Shown here: positions 5,076-6,741 of the stretch, one piece after another
How the letters are laid out: each line of letters begins with the position of its first letter
Numbering within the stretch: the first letter of the stretch is position 1
Assembly: GCA_030669135.1 (NCBI GenBank)
Contig: DAOVEE010000103.1
Coordinates: 1-6,741 of the forward strand
Origin: Candidatus Bathyarchaeota archaeon
Lineage (GTDB): Archaea; Thermoproteota; Bathyarchaeia; TCS64
Length of the DNA stretch: 6,741 nucleotides
Direction of reading: 5' to 3'
Translations under genes and position numbers: made by a program
The notes under the pieces: generated by a model
The model's database searches: none
Told to the model about the DNA's origin: nothing
The model's input: only the letters and a program-made list of their open reading frames with translations

Positions 5076-5744
5076 ATGCCCCGGACACGGCTAGCCGTCT
5101 TCGACATGGCGGGCACCACCGTGGACGACCTCGTCGACGGCGTCCCCCTGGTCCTCAAGAGTTACAACGACGCCTTCGAGGCCCACGGGGTCTACGTGCC
5201 CATGGAGGTCCTCAACGAGCAGCGGGGCAGGGACAAGTGGACCGTCATCAGCGAACTGGGTGGCGATAAGGCCCCCAAGATATACGAAGACTTCCTGAGG
5301 ATACTCAACGCGAACACGGGGCGGGTGAAGGAGGTGGAGGGGGCGTCAGAGACCTTCAGGTTCCTGAAGGAGCGCGGCGTAGTCGTCTACGCTTCCACAG
5401 GTTTCCCCGAGGAGGTCGCTGAGGCCATGGTAGAGCACCTGGGCTGGCTCAGGGACGGCCTGATAGATGGCTGGGTGTGCAGCGAGCAGGTCGGTGCATC
5501 CCGGCCCGACCCCGCCATGATCCTGCACGTCATGAGGAGGCACGGGGTAACCGATCCCGGCGAGGTGCTGAAGGTGGACGACACAGCGAAGGGCATAGAG
5601 GAGGGCTTGAACGCCGGCGTCCACACGGTGGGGGTTCTAACGGGCACCCAGAGCATACAGCGGCTCGACTCGGCCGGCCCCCACAGCATCCTCCGGAGCG
5701 TCGCGGAGCTCCCCGGCTACCTATCCGGGAAGGGGCTGGTTTAG
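5076..5744 (+). CDS. HAD-superfamily hydrolase, phosphonatase-like (PhnX-like)
   Basis: The 222-residue protein shows the four HAD motifs in the phosphonatase version. Motif I is FDMAGTTVDD with nucleophile Asp10 and Ala12 where most HAD phosphatases have the second Asp, as in phosphonoacetaldehyde hydrolase (D.AGT). In the cap region GRDK (residues 51-54) puts Lys54 where phosphonatase has its Schiff-base lysine (G..K). Motif II is YASTGF (Thr108 or Ser107), motif III SRPDPAMI with Arg143 in the place of the usual Lys, and motif IV KVDDTAKGIEEGLNAG with Asp168 and Asp169. Length matches the shorter PhnX-like group (about 220 residues) rather than true PhnX (about 270). The function may be cleavage of a C-P bond in a phosphono-aldehyde, or a related phosphatase reaction. 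The ATG at 5076 follows the nitroreductase stop by 5 nt, implying co-transcription and translational coupling; a longer frame from 4755 is spurious. Its end overlaps the MFS gene by 24 nt, tail to tail. Confidence 0.88.
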   Translation: MPRTRLAVFDMAGTTVDDLVDGVPLVLKSYNDAFEAHGVYVPMEVLNEQRGRDKWTVISELGGDKAPKIYEDFLRILNANTGRVKEVEGASETFRFLKERGVVVYASTGFPEEVAEAMVEHLGWLRDGLIDGWVCSEQVGASRPDPAMILHVMRRHGVTDPGEVLKVDDTAKGIEEGLNAGVHTVGVLTGTQSIQRLDSAGPHSILRSVAELPGYLSGKGLV

Positions 5745-6741
5745 GGGCTCAGCCTCCGGCGTCTTCAGCCAGAGCCACGCCATAATTATCGGTGGCACGA
5801 TGAGCACAAGCTCCAGCAAGAACGGCATCTGGTGGCTCACGTTGTCGTAGAGCCAGCCTCCCGTCAGCTGTCCCAGAGCCGCCGCTATCATGGCGAAGAA
5901 GCCTCTGGAGCCGTTCACCTTTCCGCGGTGCTCCCGGGGAACGAGCTCCGCGGACAGCGCCGATGTGGCGCTGTTCACCAGTATCATCAGCAAGCCGACG
6001 AGCATCATCGACAGTATGAGCCTGTAGAAGTCGCCGTACACGAGGAGCAGTATCGCGGCGCCCCATAGGACGAAGGAGAGCATTATGGGCACCCGTTTAT
6101 CGACTCTGTCGACCATCTTACCGGCCGGCAGCGCCAGCAGTATCATGGTCACCGGGAGGGCGGTCATGATGTAGCTGAGCTCCACCTCGCCTATGCCCAG
6201 GTCCTGCACTATGTAGAGGGTCAACACTGGCTGGAAGAGCCCCGAGGCGAAGCTTGTTATCACGCTGATGAGGAACAGGACGAAGGCCGCGGATGGAACC
6301 AGCCTCCAGACGTTCACGGACTCCCTCAGGGAGACGGGGTACTCGCCCAGCATCTCTTTAAGGTTTATCTTGGCGGGGTTTTTCACAGTCTCCTTGAGCC
6401 GAGTCCTGAAGATCGCCGCCACGATGAATCCCACGAACACCAACTTGTAGATCAGCCTCATGCTGGGCACAAGCCCGTACCGCGTGAACAGGTACCCCGC
6501 TATGAGGGGGGCGGGGGTCGTCGAGACGCTGGTGATGAGGTTTATGATGCTGAAGCCCATGCCCCTCTTCTCCTTGGGTAGAGAGTCGGCCACGATGGCG
6601 CCCAGCGCGGGCTGGTAGATGCTGCAGAAGCCGGAGATGGCGGCCCCCACCATTATCCACTCCCAGCTCGGCGCGTAGGCGTAGAAGAGGCGCGCGAAGG
6701 CGGCGACGAAGGTCATGGATGCGATGAGCCACCTGCGGCCG
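5721..6741 (-). CDS. MFS transporter, N-terminus beyond window edge
   Basis: The minus-strand frame is open from the right edge to TAG at 5723-5721, giving about 340 residues. The first visible residues GRRWLIAS are the end of the loop 2-3 signature of the major facilitator superfamily, so a Met at 6716 is internal and roughly 60-70 residues with helices 1-2 are missing. Hydrophobic helices continue through FYAYAPSWEWIMVGAAISGF, a central cytoplasmic loop (RTRLKETVKNPAKINLKEM), and a second half beginning near AAFVLFLISVITSF. The matching loop 8-9 motif GKMVDRVDKR is present. A cytoplasmic loop VPREHRGKVNGSRGF follows, and the protein ends in a short Pro-rich tail. This is a proton- or solute-coupled carrier in the cytoplasmic membrane, most like multidrug-efflux-type MFS proteins; the substrate is unknown. 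The last 24 bases overlap the 3' end of the convergent HAD gene. Confidence 0.9.
   Translation of the reverse strand, partial: GRRWLIASMTFVAAFARLFYAYAPSWEWIMVGAAISGFCSIYQPALGAIVADSLPKEKRGMGFSIINLITSVSTTPAPLIAGYLFTRYGLVPSMRLIYKLVFVGFIVAAIFRTRLKETVKNPAKINLKEMLGEYPVSLRESVNVWRLVPSAAFVLFLISVITSFASGLFQPVLTLYIVQDLGIGEVELSYIMTALPVTMILLALPAGKMVDRVDKRVPIMLSFVLWGAAILLLVYGDFYRLILSMMLVGLLMILVNSATSALSAELVPREHRGKVNGSRGFFAMIAAALGQLTGGWLYDNVSHQMPFLLELVLIVPPIIMAWLWLKTPEAEPLNQPLPG

Noticed and set aside
5721..6716. MFS gene taken as complete, starting at Met 6716.
   Set aside because: The frame continues to the window edge and encodes GRRWLIAS, the end of the MFS loop 2-3 motif, so the N-terminal helices lie outside the window.
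1..6741. A single defence, mobile or biosynthetic system spanning the window.
   Set aside because: Genes lie on both strands with separate promoters, no nuclease, transposase, integrase, toxin or carrier-domain gene is seen, and only the nitroreductase-HAD pair forms a tight operon.

Overview
The window most likely comes from an archaeon of fairly high GC content, probably of the TACK/Bathyarchaeia type; the lineage is a low-confidence guess. Several signs agree. Arginine is often AGG/AGA and isoleucine often ATA despite the high GC. Three genes start with TTG. A/T-rich TATA-like elements lie about 28-29 nt upstream of several start codons, as expected for leaderless archaeal transcripts. The membrane-anchored transglutaminase-like protein is also of a type common in archaea. 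No rRNA, tRNA, CRISPR array, insertion sequence or phage gene was seen.

Layout from left to right: (1) The C-terminal 153 residues of an unrecognised membrane protein enter from the left edge (+). (2) A broken C-terminal remnant of a YtcJ-like amidohydrolase (-) carries a probable 5-nt insertion and ends at about position 855. (3) A peptide deformylase-like gene (+) starts at 873, with its probable promoter inside the remnant. (4) A membrane-anchored extracellular protein (+) has a very regular coiled coil, a transglutaminase-like cysteine hydrolase domain and a C-terminal beta-sandwich. (5) An Asp/Glu racemase-family protein (+) lacks one of the two catalytic cysteines. It converges with (6), a secreted Ntn-hydrolase of the linear-amide C-N hydrolase (choloylglycine/penicillin acylase) type (-); their stop codons overlap. 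(7) A small nitroreductase and (8) a phosphonatase-like HAD hydrolase form a two-gene operon (+). It is read divergently from (6) and overlaps by 24 nt the end of (9), an MFS transporter (-) cut by the right edge.

The genes look like ordinary accessory metabolism and cell-surface functions, not a single coordinated system. Only nitroreductase-HAD is a convincing operon. Two proteins (transglutaminase-like and Ntn-hydrolase) probably act outside the cytoplasmic membrane on amide or peptide bonds. Deformylase, Ntn-hydrolase, transglutaminase-like protein and the amidohydrolase remnant are all amide- or related-bond hydrolase folds, but nothing in the arrangement shows they share a pathway. I found no convincing new multi-gene system. 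The best leads are the deformylase-like protein in an archaeal setting, the racemase homologue with an altered active site, the Tyr/Leu heptad stalk, and the freshly broken amidohydrolase supplying the deformylase promoter.
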